Origin: Deltaproteobacteria bacterium
Lineage (GTDB): Bacteria; Desulfobacterota; Desulfarculia; Adiutricales; JAGVGV01
Assembly: GCA_015233515.1 (NCBI GenBank)
Contig: JADFXS010000051.1
Location: 1 to 15,070 of the forward strand
Length of the DNA stretch: 15,070 nucleotides
Direction: 5' to 3'
Translations under genes and position numbers: made by a program
The notes under the pieces: model-generated
Databases searched by the model: none
What the model was told of the DNA's origin: nothing
What the model saw: the letters and a program-made list of their open reading frames with translations, nothing else
Shown: piece after piece, positions 10,001-15,070 of the stretch
Position numbering within the stretch: position 1 is the first letter of the stretch
Layout: each line of letters opens with the position of its first letter

Positions 10001-10312
10001 ATAGTCGGTAGCTCCGGCCTTCATGCAATTGACCGCCGTCTCTTCGTTTACGGGTTCAGTCAAAACAATAAACGGCGTAAAGGGCATAAGTTCAAGGGAA
10101 ATTTTTAAAGCCGTCAGGCCGTCAAAGCCGGGTGTTTTGTAATCCGAGACAATAAGGTCCGGGTGAAAGTCTTTTAGAGCCGCTAAGTAATCTTCCTTGG
10201 TTTCCACACGCCGAAATAGGCATGAAGGGAGCACTCCTTTTATTTCCCGTACAGCCAATTCGGCATCCGCAAGTAAATCCTCGACAAGCAAGATTCGCAG
10301 TTCTTTATCCAT
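7028..10312 (-). CDS. Hybrid sensor histidine kinase, main part (REC-PocR-PAS-PAS-GAF-PAS-HisKA-HATPase)
   Basis: 1094-aa frame. Receiver 1-125 with D57 (VSDYKTP) and K107; PocR-type sensory domain about 165-340 with C220, C231, C247, C251 and C270 (ECRGG); PAS 365-485; PAS 490-615; GAF 620-785; PAS 795-910; HisKA with H932 ([11 protein letters not shown]); then an HATPase_c N box ([10 protein letters not shown]). The last 10 or so residues are out of frame, because seven T in a row replace the expected six and the G1 box is lost. Without the remaining part at 6439-7026 the kinase cannot bind ATP properly. The restored product is 1290 aa. The ATG has GGAG 8 nt upstream, and a promoter lies at 10568-10596. 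It is soluble by sequence, with no membrane helix. It is a paralogue of the plus-strand kinase, which it faces. The ligand is unknown: PocR domains sense small organic molecules in some proteins. Confidence 0.92.
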   Translation of the reverse strand: MDKELRILLVEDLLADAELAVREIKGVLPSCLFRRVETKEDYLAALKDFHPDLIVSDYKTPGFDGLTALKISLELMPFTPFIVLTEPVNEETAVNCMKAGATDYIVKENIKSLGPRIISALQKKHEELQRRREEEQLKRIEWLLRKTMSPDKISGESSQAYLLAQPDLTPINDCRVILDAVGAELLFKIVGDYFELLDTSTAVYEISGDYALRLLSSGWCRYMSQASRRLCHTPDNREALRSGRWLCHESCWWDASKTAIDVDHPVDIECRGGVHLYAVPIQARNKTIGAICLGYGDPPRESRRLRELADKYQVNYEELSKLAGIYQTRPGYIIDIAKKRLHFTALMISEIVERKLMEEELKSNADFLQTIINTMPTPVYYKNTQGIYQGCNIAFEEFYGVPKDKIIGKSVSDLASPELIKKVYETDEKLFQNSGVQRYEFTIPYPDRSIHDLVFNKAIFYNKDGSPGGIVGVIQDLTNLRMIESSLHKSEEKHRLLFETMLQGIVYRDSTGRITDANPAAEKILGLSLDQLLERSSRGPKWKTIHEDGSDFPLETHPGMVALRTGTQVKDAIMGVFNPVENQIRWIMIDAVPLFKTGEITPNGVYTTLNDITEYKRAQEQLKSNEARLMSLIKILQYKADTIQDLLDYALDEAITLTGSKIGYIYDYNEDRSEFVLNTWSKDVMKECTITEPQTVYQLEKTGIWGEAVRQRQPVLLNDFQAEHFLKKGYPGGHANIYRYLTIPVFKEQAIVAVIGVANKESDYDQTDVLQLRLLMDSVWAVIDRKLAESHSRRLASVVDQAGESVIITDPEGKIQYVNSIFEKISGYSSLEVIGQNPAILKSGKHDRKFYVNLWETIKNEGIWTGRLINKKKDGALYHEQASIFPIRDENGRIVNYAAVKIDITNEVQLEAQFLQAQKMEAIGRLAGGVAHDFNNMLTIILGHSELMKMTMDSTSPLWEDVTGILNAAVKSSELVRQLLTFARKQIIAPIIMNINETLGKSRNMLARLIGEDIDIQLKMDPDLWPVKLDPSQFDQIITNFSVNSRDAIKGVGSIVIQTKNFIMDDFFYHVHQWGLPGEYVLIFFYRYRGWNSA
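7057..7063 (-). other. Homopolymer frameshift site (A7/T7) in the minus-strand kinase
   Basis: The coding strand reads ATC, seven T, then ACCGATACCGGG. With six T the frame encodes [15 protein letters not shown], a textbook G1 box running into the next fragment. With seven it runs into TGA at 7028. It could be a mutation, a phase-variable or slippage-prone tract, or a sequencing error. Confidence 0.85.
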
Positions 10313-10454
10313 GGGGCAAGCTCCAGGCTTTCAGTCCGGTTGGACTTAACGCCGCCAAGTTAATTCCGGATGTGGACGACAATTTGTTTATCTCAAAATA
10401 TCTTGTGGCGCGGCCCAAGGTCTCTTCCTTGAGCAGGATTATCAGGCTTTCCAT
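10305..10454 (-). CDS. Possible small leader ORF overlapping the kinase start
   Basis: A 49-codon frame with ATG 10454 and TAA 10305-10307, overlapping the kinase start in ATGGATAA, so the two could be translationally coupled. A purine-rich GGGGAAGAG sits directly before the ATG, a little close for an ideal ribosome binding site. The same frame stays open about 35 codons further upstream, to a TAA near the promoter, without a standard start. The peptide (MESLIILLKEETLG at its start) matches no family I know. It is either a small upstream protein or the tail of a lost gene. Support is weak. Confidence 0.3.
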   Translation of the reverse strand: MESLIILLKEETLGRATRYFEINKLSSTSGINLAALSPTGLKAWSLPHG

Positions 10455-10567
10455 CTCTTCCCCAAGCTGGTTGTTCAGTGCGCAAACATTTTTTCGCGGA
10501 ATACCTCGCGAAGGCGGACTGAGGGCTTTGAGATTAGATTTACTAGGATACTGATAAACATGATGTT

Positions 10568-10596
10568 AGAATATACCTGAATAGCTTACATGTCAA
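10568..10596 (-). promoter_or_regulatory. Sigma-70-like promoter for the minus-strand kinase
   Basis: Minus strand: TTGACA (10591-10596, perfect) followed after 17 bp by TATTCT (10568-10573, 4 of 6, with the key A2 and T6). Initiation would fall near 10561, giving a leader of about 250 nt that contains the small open frame before the kinase. Confidence 0.55.
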
Positions 10597-10672
10597 TGTC
10601 ATCGATCTAATATAGTAGTTTACAACTAAAATCACAGTGGTTCTCGAAAGTTTCTTCGTATTGAAGCGTCAT

Positions 10673-10762
10673 TGTCATTTCGAGGAACGGCCACAGACCG
10701 CGACGAGAAATCTCCAACACTACCAAATTACAATGAGATTTCTCCCTCCGGTCGAAATGACA
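10673..10762. repeat. Dispersed palindromic repeat, copy 1
   Basis: The ends are TGTCATTTCGA and TCGAAATGACA, perfect inverted repeats. Farther in, GAGAAATCTC is mirrored by GAGATTTCTC. The left half carries an extra GC-rich small hairpin. The same design and much of the same sequence recur at 14271-14370, so this is an interspersed repeat family in this genome. It codes for nothing. Confidence 0.75.
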
Positions 10763-11175
10763 GACTGGGGTATTCGCGAATGAGCTGAGATTTTGACCGC
10801 ATCATTCCGAAAAAACTTTCAAGCATCGCTATAACCATAGTTAGTTGGACTTTCTTTTCAAGAGATGACTCATGATATACCCGAATTATCTGGAGTGATT
10901 TTCTGGAAAAGTCAATTAATTGAATGATTGGCCATCCTTATTTTAGGCTAATAAATAAATGGGCTTACCATGATGATTAGCGAATTTCAATATCCCGTTT
11001 ATAATCCGGTTTTTCCAGGGTTAAAAATGAATAGTATTTGTACATTTAAAGAGACAAAATGAGCTGCTATGACTAGTCGAATTTATAAGGTTATTATGCG
11101 AACAGGTCGAAAAAAGAGGTTCCCTGACTTTATTTCACATACCCTATTAATAATATTGGACGTGATTTTTGAAAC
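10763..11175. other. AT-rich intergenic stretch
   Basis: About 410 bp with no supported gene. Two short plus-strand frames exist, 30 codons from the ATG at 10970 and 39 codons from an ATG near 11069 that ends just before the acetyltransferase stop. Neither has a ribosome binding site or a recognisable product. No clear terminator for the minus-strand gene to the right was found. Confidence 0.4.
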
Positions 11176-12219
11176 CTATATTTTTTGAGCAAAGTTGCCC
11201 TGGGCCCGAGCCCAATCATCCTTGACCAAACGCCTGATCTCTTTGCTGCGATCGGTGAGGATGACTTGGTTTCCCCAATCCGGCCGGCCAAACCTTTTTT
11301 GCATCAGAAGCCCGTCGTCTTCAAACCAGCGAGGTAATATTCCTCCAAGAAAATAGCCCTGCCGGCTCAATTCTTCCACGACCCAATTGATCCACGGCCA
11401 GGTCAGTTTCAGCCAAACTTGTATAACAATGACGCCTCTGGCCATTAGGTCAGCCTCCCGGGCCTGCATGGCAGCTGGAAAATCCTGCCCGGCCTGGTGT
11501 ACTGCCAGCCTGGCTACCTGGGCGAATTCAAATACTTGAGACTTAATGGTCGTTGGACCGTTAGGTGGATATATTTGAGCGGCCGGTCGGCAGTCCCTCT
11601 CATCATCCAGCCCGGCATACATAAACCGCAAAGCTTCGACAAAAATATTCGGTAAATAAACGGTATGCGCGCGTGGAGCGATGGTTTTGAAATGCATCAA
11701 CGCCGAGACCCGGCCGATAGAACTTTTTTCCTTGACGTAAGTTTCGGCCGGCATCAAGTCCACTTCCAGGGCCATGGGTGGATGTTCTATTTTTTTTGCC
11801 AGTTTCTGAGTGAACGGGTGATTGCAGACCGACTCGCCGATAAGGCCCGACGCGCCGAGCTGTCTGGCTACATCTACGCCGTGAATGATCATCTGGGTGA
11901 AAATGCCGTGCCCGCCGCGGTAATACCTATGAACCAAGCCGGACCCGGACTCAAAAATCCGTTCGGAAGGGGCGCTTCTAAATATGGCGGTATGCCCGAT
12001 AATATCGCCTTTGGTTGTCCGGGCAACCGAGGACAGAGTATGCCCCGAGAGGTTCTCCTCGATCAAGAGCGTCGGATCAATAAATTTTTTGATAGGGTAT
12101 TCATGCCCATAGACGCTGATGAAAAGACGAGTTACCCCTTCGGCATCCTCCGGTCGGAATCGATCTATGGTCCAAGATTGCCCTGGCTCAATGCCATCCT
12201 GATCAATGTTCTGGTCCAT
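11176..12219 (-). CDS. GNAT-like acetyltransferase, substrate unknown
   Basis: 347 aa. The N-terminal half (about 17-175) follows the GNAT N-acetyltransferase fold: an FRPEDAEGVTRLF opening helix, the strands SVARTTKGDIIGHTAIF, and a motif A-like segment VHRYYRGGHGIFTQM where acetyl-CoA pyrophosphate would bind, followed by a helix and GLIGESVCNHPFTQKL. The C-terminal half (about 180-347) resembles no domain I can name and contains several Trp-rich segments (WLKLTWPWINWVVEEL). GNAT enzymes transfer an acyl group from acyl-CoA to an amine. The target here cannot be told from the sequence. The ATG has AGGAG 8 nt upstream. It stands alone, 265 bp from the stress-protein gene on the same strand. 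No membrane segment or signal peptide. Confidence 0.75.
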   Translation of the reverse strand: MDQNIDQDGIEPGQSWTIDRFRPEDAEGVTRLFISVYGHEYPIKKFIDPTLLIEENLSGHTLSSVARTTKGDIIGHTAIFRSAPSERIFESGSGLVHRYYRGGHGIFTQMIIHGVDVARQLGASGLIGESVCNHPFTQKLAKKIEHPPMALEVDLMPAETYVKEKSSIGRVSALMHFKTIAPRAHTVYLPNIFVEALRFMYAGLDDERDCRPAAQIYPPNGPTTIKSQVFEFAQVARLAVHQAGQDFPAAMQAREADLMARGVIVIQVWLKLTWPWINWVVEELSRQGYFLGGILPRWFEDDGLLMQKRFGRPDWGNQVILTDRSKEIRRLVKDDWARAQGNFAQKI

Positions 12220-12305
12220 AAAGCTGCTCCTGGTTCACGTTCGTTCAGATTATCGTAATTTTACCCGAATAAGTATGGACTCTTGGGAGAGTGATTAATT
12301 TTTTC

Positions 12306-12319
12306 CGCATTGTAATGCG
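12306..12319. repeat. Short perfect palindrome upstream of the acetyltransferase
   Basis: CGCATTGTAATGCG has 6-bp perfect arms around GT, about 90 bp upstream of the acetyltransferase start. A dimeric regulator site is possible, but nothing else supports it. Confidence 0.25.
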
Positions 12320-12392
12320 ACAGACATACAGACGAAAGAAAAAGTTGGACCTTACCCTCGGCATGCTTCAGAAAAAACCATTTGAACAATGT

Positions 12393-12419
12393 CCTCCCCG
12401 GCCTTCAAGGTCGAGGAGG
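12393..12419 (-). terminator. Possible terminator after the universal stress protein gene
   Basis: A strong imperfect hairpin: CCTCC/GGAGG outside and CCTT/AAGG inside, with one mismatch and one G-T pair over 13 positions. It is about 65 bp downstream of the stress-protein stop. On the minus strand a T6 run follows only after about 14 nt, so it is not a classic Rho-independent site. Confidence 0.4.
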
Positions 12420-12484
12420 CTGGTCAAAAAAATTTCGGGCTGGAAGGGCGGAGCAATTTCGGCCGGTAGTTGAAAACTGGAACA

Positions 12485-12934
12485 CTAAGCATTGGGGTTA
12501 AAAGTCACCACGGGCGCCGGAGACGTCTCCACGACCCTTTGAGCCACACTCCCAAACAGGACTTTCTCCAAACCCTGATGGCCATGGGTACCCATGATGA
12601 CCAGTTCAATGTTGTTTTCCTTGATGTATTTGAGTATTTCCCGAGCCGTGTGGCCACTCGCCAGAACGGCTTTCACCTGGGGGTAGTCAGCGAAATGATG
12701 GGTGACCAAATCATTGAGTTTTGTGTTCAATGCCGTCTTCAGCTCGGCCAGGCTGGCTTCATACTGGGACAGTGGGATATAGTCGGTTTCATAAGCCGCC
12801 TCGAATGCTCGGACGACATACAAAATGTGTAGTTCAGCGCCGAACCGCCGGGCCATTCCTGAAACAAAGTCGATCAGTTTGGTCGGTGCGGCGTAAACAT
12901 CCACCGGGAAGAGAATCTTCTTGATTTCCAACAT
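12485..12934 (-). CDS. Universal stress protein (UspA family), ATP-binding type
   Basis: 149 aa, the normal length for a single-domain Usp. It begins with KKILFPVDVYAAP, the first strand and nucleotide loop of the family. Near the end it has GTHGHQGLEKVLFGSVAQRV, which fits the G-2x-G-9x-G-S/T ATP-binding signature, so it should bind ATP like MJ0577-type proteins. Usp proteins are cytosolic and help cells survive starvation and stress. The exact role here is unknown. ATG with AGGAGAG about 8 nt upstream. It has its own promoter at 13058-13086 and a long leader with a hairpin. Transcribed in the same direction as selD. Confidence 0.93.
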   Translation of the reverse strand: MLEIKKILFPVDVYAAPTKLIDFVSGMARRFGAELHILYVVRAFEAAYETDYIPLSQYEASLAELKTALNTKLNDLVTHHFADYPQVKAVLASGHTAREILKYIKENNIELVIMGTHGHQGLEKVLFGSVAQRVVETSPAPVVTFNPNA

Positions 12935-12984
12935 GATTCTACTCTCCTTTTCTCGTTGATACCGCCACGATGTTCCAGCCCCAT

Positions 12985-13018
12985 GCCCGATCTCGATGCC
13001 GATGGGAGATAATCGGGC
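12985..13018. repeat. Hairpin in the leader of the universal stress protein gene
   Basis: GCCCGAT (12985-12991) pairs perfectly with ATCGGGC (13012-13018), with additional inner pairing CTC/GAG. It lies between the promoter and the start codon, so the untranslated leader of about 115 nt would fold here. On the plus strand it is followed by a T5 run, but no plus-strand gene leads into it. Confidence 0.45.
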
Positions 13019-13057
13019 AAAATTTTTATTAAAACAAATTTAGCTCATCTATATATA

Positions 13058-13086
13058 AGTATTATTGTCATAAGGCTGTTTGTCAA
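13058..13086 (-). promoter_or_regulatory. Sigma-70-like promoter for the universal stress protein gene
   Basis: Minus strand: TTGACA (13081-13086, perfect) with 17-bp spacing to AATACT (13058-13063, 4 of 6, including A2 and T6). It lies 50 bp beyond the selD stop codon, so the stress gene can be transcribed independently of selD. Confidence 0.6.
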
Positions 13087-13090
13087 GGTA

Positions 13091-13117
13091 GGGCATGCGC
13101 CCGCTTGCATGTGCAAG
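13091..13117. repeat. Two adjacent short palindromes after selD
   Basis: GGGCATGCGCCC (13091-13102) and CTTGCATGTGCAAG (13104-13117) are back-to-back perfect palindromes about 20 bp after the selD stop. No T-run follows on the minus strand. They could slow transcription at the selD end or be a protein site just upstream of the -35 of the next promoter. Confidence 0.35.
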
Positions 13118-13135
13118 TAGAGTGTAAGAATGATT

Positions 13136-14182
13136 TTATATCACTTCAATAGTTCCAGGAGGGCCGGCGGTAACTTGGCCGATTATCACAGCCTGGTTAA
13201 TTTCCTTTGACTTCAAGTAGGCTAAAAAAGCGTCCACCTGTTCTGAAGGAACGGCCAGAAGCAGACCACCGGAGGTTTGGGCGTCGGCCAGGACGCTGAG
13301 GGTTTCCGGTTTAACCGAGGGGGAGACCGTAATGGATTTTGCGCAGAAATTCTGATTGGCCCAAGTCCCGGCCGGAACCAGTCCCATGGAAGCATAATCC
13401 AGAGCGGACGGCAGCATCGGCACACTTAGGCTATCGATGGTCAAGGCGACCTGGCTGGCGCGAGCCAGTTCCAAACCGTGTCCGAGCAGGCCAAAACCGG
13501 TGATATCGGTTCCGCCGGTCACGCCATAATCGGCCGCGGCTAAACCAGGGATGTGATTCAATTCCGTCATGGTTTTAATCATGATCGCTTCCGCCTCCGG
13601 CGAAGCTAAACCAGCCTTGATGGCCGTAGCAATCAATCCGGTGCCCAGCGGCTTGGTCAGGATCAGGATTTGACCCGGCCGAGCCCCGGCATTGGTGATG
13701 ACCCGTTTGGGGTCGACCAGGCCGGTCACGGATAAGCCATATTTCAGCTCCACGTCATCCACGCTATGCCCGCCAACCAGTACGGCTCCGGCTTCATGGA
13801 TTTTGTCCCATCCGCCTTTGAGAATATCGATCGCCACCCGGCGGTCAAGGGTATTAACCGGAAAGCACAGGATGTTCATGGCGGTTAGCGGCCGTCCGCC
13901 CATGGCATAGACATCGGATAAGGCATTGGTCGCCGCCACCAAACCGAAGGTGTAGGGATCATTGACTATCGGAGTGAAAAAATCTACTGTTTGAATCAAG
14001 GCTAGGTCATCGGATAGACGAAAAACTCCAGCGTCATCGGCCAGGTCATAGCCTACCAACAAATCGGGGTGGCTCTCTTTAGGCAGCAACCCCACTAAGT
14101 CTCCCAGGTCGCCCGGACCCAGCTTGGAAGCTCAGCCAGCGGCTCGGACAGACTTGGTCAGCATTTGTTTCGTCTTTTCCAT
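13136..14182 (-). CDS. selD: Selenide, water dikinase (selenophosphate synthetase), selenocysteine-containing, in-frame TGA at codon 17
   Basis: SelD makes selenophosphate from selenide and ATP, the selenium donor for selenocysteine and selenouridine. The usual reading from GTG 14095 gives only 319 aa and lacks the catalytic N-terminus. From ATG 14182 the frame runs MEKTKQMLTKSVRAAG, TGA (14132-14134), then ASKLGPGDLGDLV into the rest, giving 348 aa, the family's normal length. The TGA sits where other SelD proteins have the catalytic Cys or Sec, next to the conserved Lys (K20), so it is read as Sec17. Other motifs: DDAGV, NALSDVYAMGG, GGHSVDD, TKPLGTG, TGGTDITGFGLLGH, DAQTSGG. AAGGA lies 9 nt before the ATG. 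A hairpin follows the TGA. The selA, selB and selC genes must lie elsewhere. The acetoacetyl-CoA synthetase gene lies upstream on the same strand. Confidence 0.93.
14104..14122 (-). promoter_or_regulatory. Candidate bacterial SECIS hairpin in selD
   Basis: Nine nucleotides after the in-frame TGA, CTGGGTC (14122-14116) can pair with GACCTGG (14110-14104), seven pairs including two G-U, around a CGGGC loop. Bacterial SECIS elements lie immediately 3' of the UGA and are bound by SelB. Position and size fit, but the sequence of such elements is poorly conserved, so this is a candidate only. Confidence 0.45.
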
Positions 14183-14196
14183 CGCTTTCTTTCCTT

Positions 14197-14432
14197 GTCA
14201 CAGCTTCTGAGAAACAACACCCCGGGGTCGGTTCAAATTGCTCTAATTTGCCTCCCAACGGAGCGGATGGTGTCATTTCGATGAGCGGCGCAAGCCGCGA
14301 AGAGAAATCTCCGGTGCCAAAAGACCTTCCTTGAAAACAACGGAGATTTCTCCCTTCGGTCGAAATAACAGTAAGCGCATGTTTCTTTGCTTCATAACCC
14401 ACCAAACGCGGCGGGTCGGTCACAGCTTCTGA
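14197..14432. repeat. 14-bp direct repeats bounding a 208-bp segment between the synthetase gene and selD
   Basis: GTCACAGCTTCTGA occurs at 14197-14210 and again, identical, at 14419-14432. Between them are 208 bp containing the palindromic repeat at 14271-14370. Removing one repeat and the segment leaves about 31 bp between the synthetase stop and the selD start, a normal operon gap. This looks like an insertion with a duplicated target. Confidence 0.55.
14271..14370. repeat. Dispersed palindromic repeat, copy 2
   Basis: Starts TGTCATTTCGA and ends TCGAAATAACA, one base from a perfect terminal inverted repeat, with inner arms GAGAAATCTCCG and CGGAGATTTCTC. The left half holds a small hairpin (GCGGC...GCCGC). 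Same family as 10673-10762. A long open frame through it in one minus-strand frame (14079-14423) is fortuitous. Confidence 0.75.
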
Positions 14433-14434
14433 AT

Positions 14435-15070
14435 CTAACTCTTCAGTTCTTCAAGGTCCATATATAAATCTAAAGCCTGAGGATTTGCCAAAGCATCCCG
14501 ATTAGTCACCGGTAGACCGTGAATGACGTTCCGCACCGCCAGTTCCACCTTTTTCATATTGATGGTGTAAGGTATATCAGTTATGGCCAAAATTTTGGCC
14601 GGCACATGACGTGGGCTGGTATTTTCCTTGATGGCGGTTTTGATACGCTTGACCAGAATATCAGATAGCTGAACATCCTCCTTGAGTTTCACAAACAAGA
14701 CCACCCGGACGTCGTTATCCCAATCCTGGCCGACCACCAGACTGTCGAGTATCTCGGGCATGGTTTCGATGACACTGTATATGTCCGCCGTGCCGATACG
14801 CACACCGCCCGGATTGAGGGTTGCATCTGAACGTCCATAAATAATCACTCCGCCTTCCGGGGTGATTTCGATGAAGTCACCGTGACACCATACACCCGGA
14901 AAACGCCGAAAGTAAGCGTTTAAGTACTTTTCCCCATCCGCATCGTCCCAGAAATTGATCGGCATGGAAGGAAAAGCGGCTTCGCAGACCAGTTCACCGG
15001 TCCGGCCGATCACGGGTCTTCCTTCTTCGTTATACGATTGAACTTTCATGGCTAATCCGCGGCATTGCAG
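14435..15070 (-). CDS. Acetoacetyl-CoA synthetase, C-terminal part (gene continues beyond the window)
   Basis: Acetoacetate-CoA ligase (EC 6.2.1.16 family): ATP plus acetoacetate plus CoA gives acetoacetyl-CoA, feeding ketone-body or polyester carbon into central metabolism. About 211 C-terminal codons are present. Visible are [36 protein letters not shown], the adenylate-forming motif [18 protein letters not shown] with its Asp and Arg, SPRHVPAKI, and [13 protein letters not shown] with the C-terminal catalytic Lys. The frame is open past Met 15049 to the window edge (15070), so that Met is internal and the 5' end is missing. Family members are about 650 aa. The stop is TAG at 14435-14437. 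selD follows on the same strand after the apparent insertion. Confidence 0.9.
   Translation of the reverse strand: MQCRGLAMKVQSYNEEGRPVIGRTGELVCEAAFPSMPINFWDDADGEKYLNAYFRRFPGVWCHGDFIEITPEGGVIIYGRSDATLNPGGVRIGTADIYSVIETMPEILDSLVVGQDWDNDVRVVLFVKLKEDVQLSDILVKRIKTAIKENTSPRHVPAKILAITDIPYTINMKKVELAVRNVIHGLPVTNRDALANPQALDLYMDLEELKS

Noticed and set aside
10222..10554. 110-codon plus-strand open frame at the kinase start
   Set aside because: No recognisable product. It overlaps the kinase N-terminus and its promoter, which both read on the minus strand.
11069..11188. 39-codon plus-strand frame before the acetyltransferase stop
   Set aside because: Too short, in AT-rich DNA where such frames occur by chance, and without a ribosome binding site. 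Its end overlaps the acetyltransferase gene.
11665..12258. 197-codon plus-strand open frame opposite the acetyltransferase
   Set aside because: Antisense of a gene with recognisable GNAT motifs and a good ribosome binding site. The opposite frame shows no family features.
12291..12473. 60-codon plus-strand frame between the acetyltransferase and stress-protein genes
   Set aside because: Basic, low-complexity peptide across a hairpin and a palindrome, with no ribosome binding site.
14132..14134. selD as a nonsense-mutated pseudogene
   Set aside because: The TGA is at the one position where Sec is known in this family, the rest of the frame is intact, and the start has a ribosome binding site. 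Random inactivation is unlikely.
14079..14423. 114-codon minus-strand open frame upstream of selD
   Set aside because: It runs through the palindromic repeat and overlaps the true selD start in a different frame. Its peptide (VISTEGRN...) is the usual fortuitous translation of such repeats, and it has no ribosome binding site.

Overview
The window looks like chromosomal DNA of an anaerobic, Desulfobacterota-like bacterium. This placement is an inference. It rests on long multi-PAS/GAF hybrid histidine kinases, a selenocysteine-containing type of SelD, an acetoacetyl-CoA synthetase, and small palindromic repeats scattered through the intergenic DNA. No rRNA, tRNA, CRISPR array or phage gene was seen.

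Left part (1-10600): signal transduction. A minus-strand response regulator with an HD-GYP (cyclic-di-GMP phosphodiesterase) output domain (175-1677) has its own promoter. Next come a nested inverted-repeat element (1953-2122) and the decayed remains of a hybrid kinase (about 2160-2461). Two large hybrid histidine kinase loci then face each other (2924-6381 plus, 10312-6439 minus) and share one palindromic terminator. Each is cut into two reading frames by a single-base indel, at about 3451 and at an A7 run at 7057-7063. Restored, they would be REC-PAS-GAF-PAS-GAF-HisKA-HATPase-REC (1152 aa) and REC-PocR-PAS-PAS-GAF-PAS-HisKA-HATPase-REC (1290 aa). The decayed copy matches the 3' end, terminator and GAF segment of the second kinase.

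Middle (10600-12480): mostly non-coding DNA with a palindromic repeat, followed by a GNAT-like acetyltransferase of unknown substrate (11176-12219).

Right part (12485-15070, all minus strand): a universal stress protein with a good sigma-70 promoter and a hairpin in its leader; selD; and the 3' part of an acetoacetyl-CoA synthetase running off the window. The selD gene should be read from 14182, not from the in-frame GTG at 14095. The longer reading passes through an in-frame TGA at codon 17, exactly at the catalytic Cys/Sec position, so this SelD is very probably itself a selenoprotein. About 220 bp, including a second copy of the palindromic repeat and bounded by a 14-bp direct repeat, separate the synthetase from selD. 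Without it the two genes would lie about 31 bp apart.

The strongest observations are the Sec-SelD reading, the two single-base breaks in facing kinases next to a third, dead copy, and the insertion footprint between the synthetase gene and selD.
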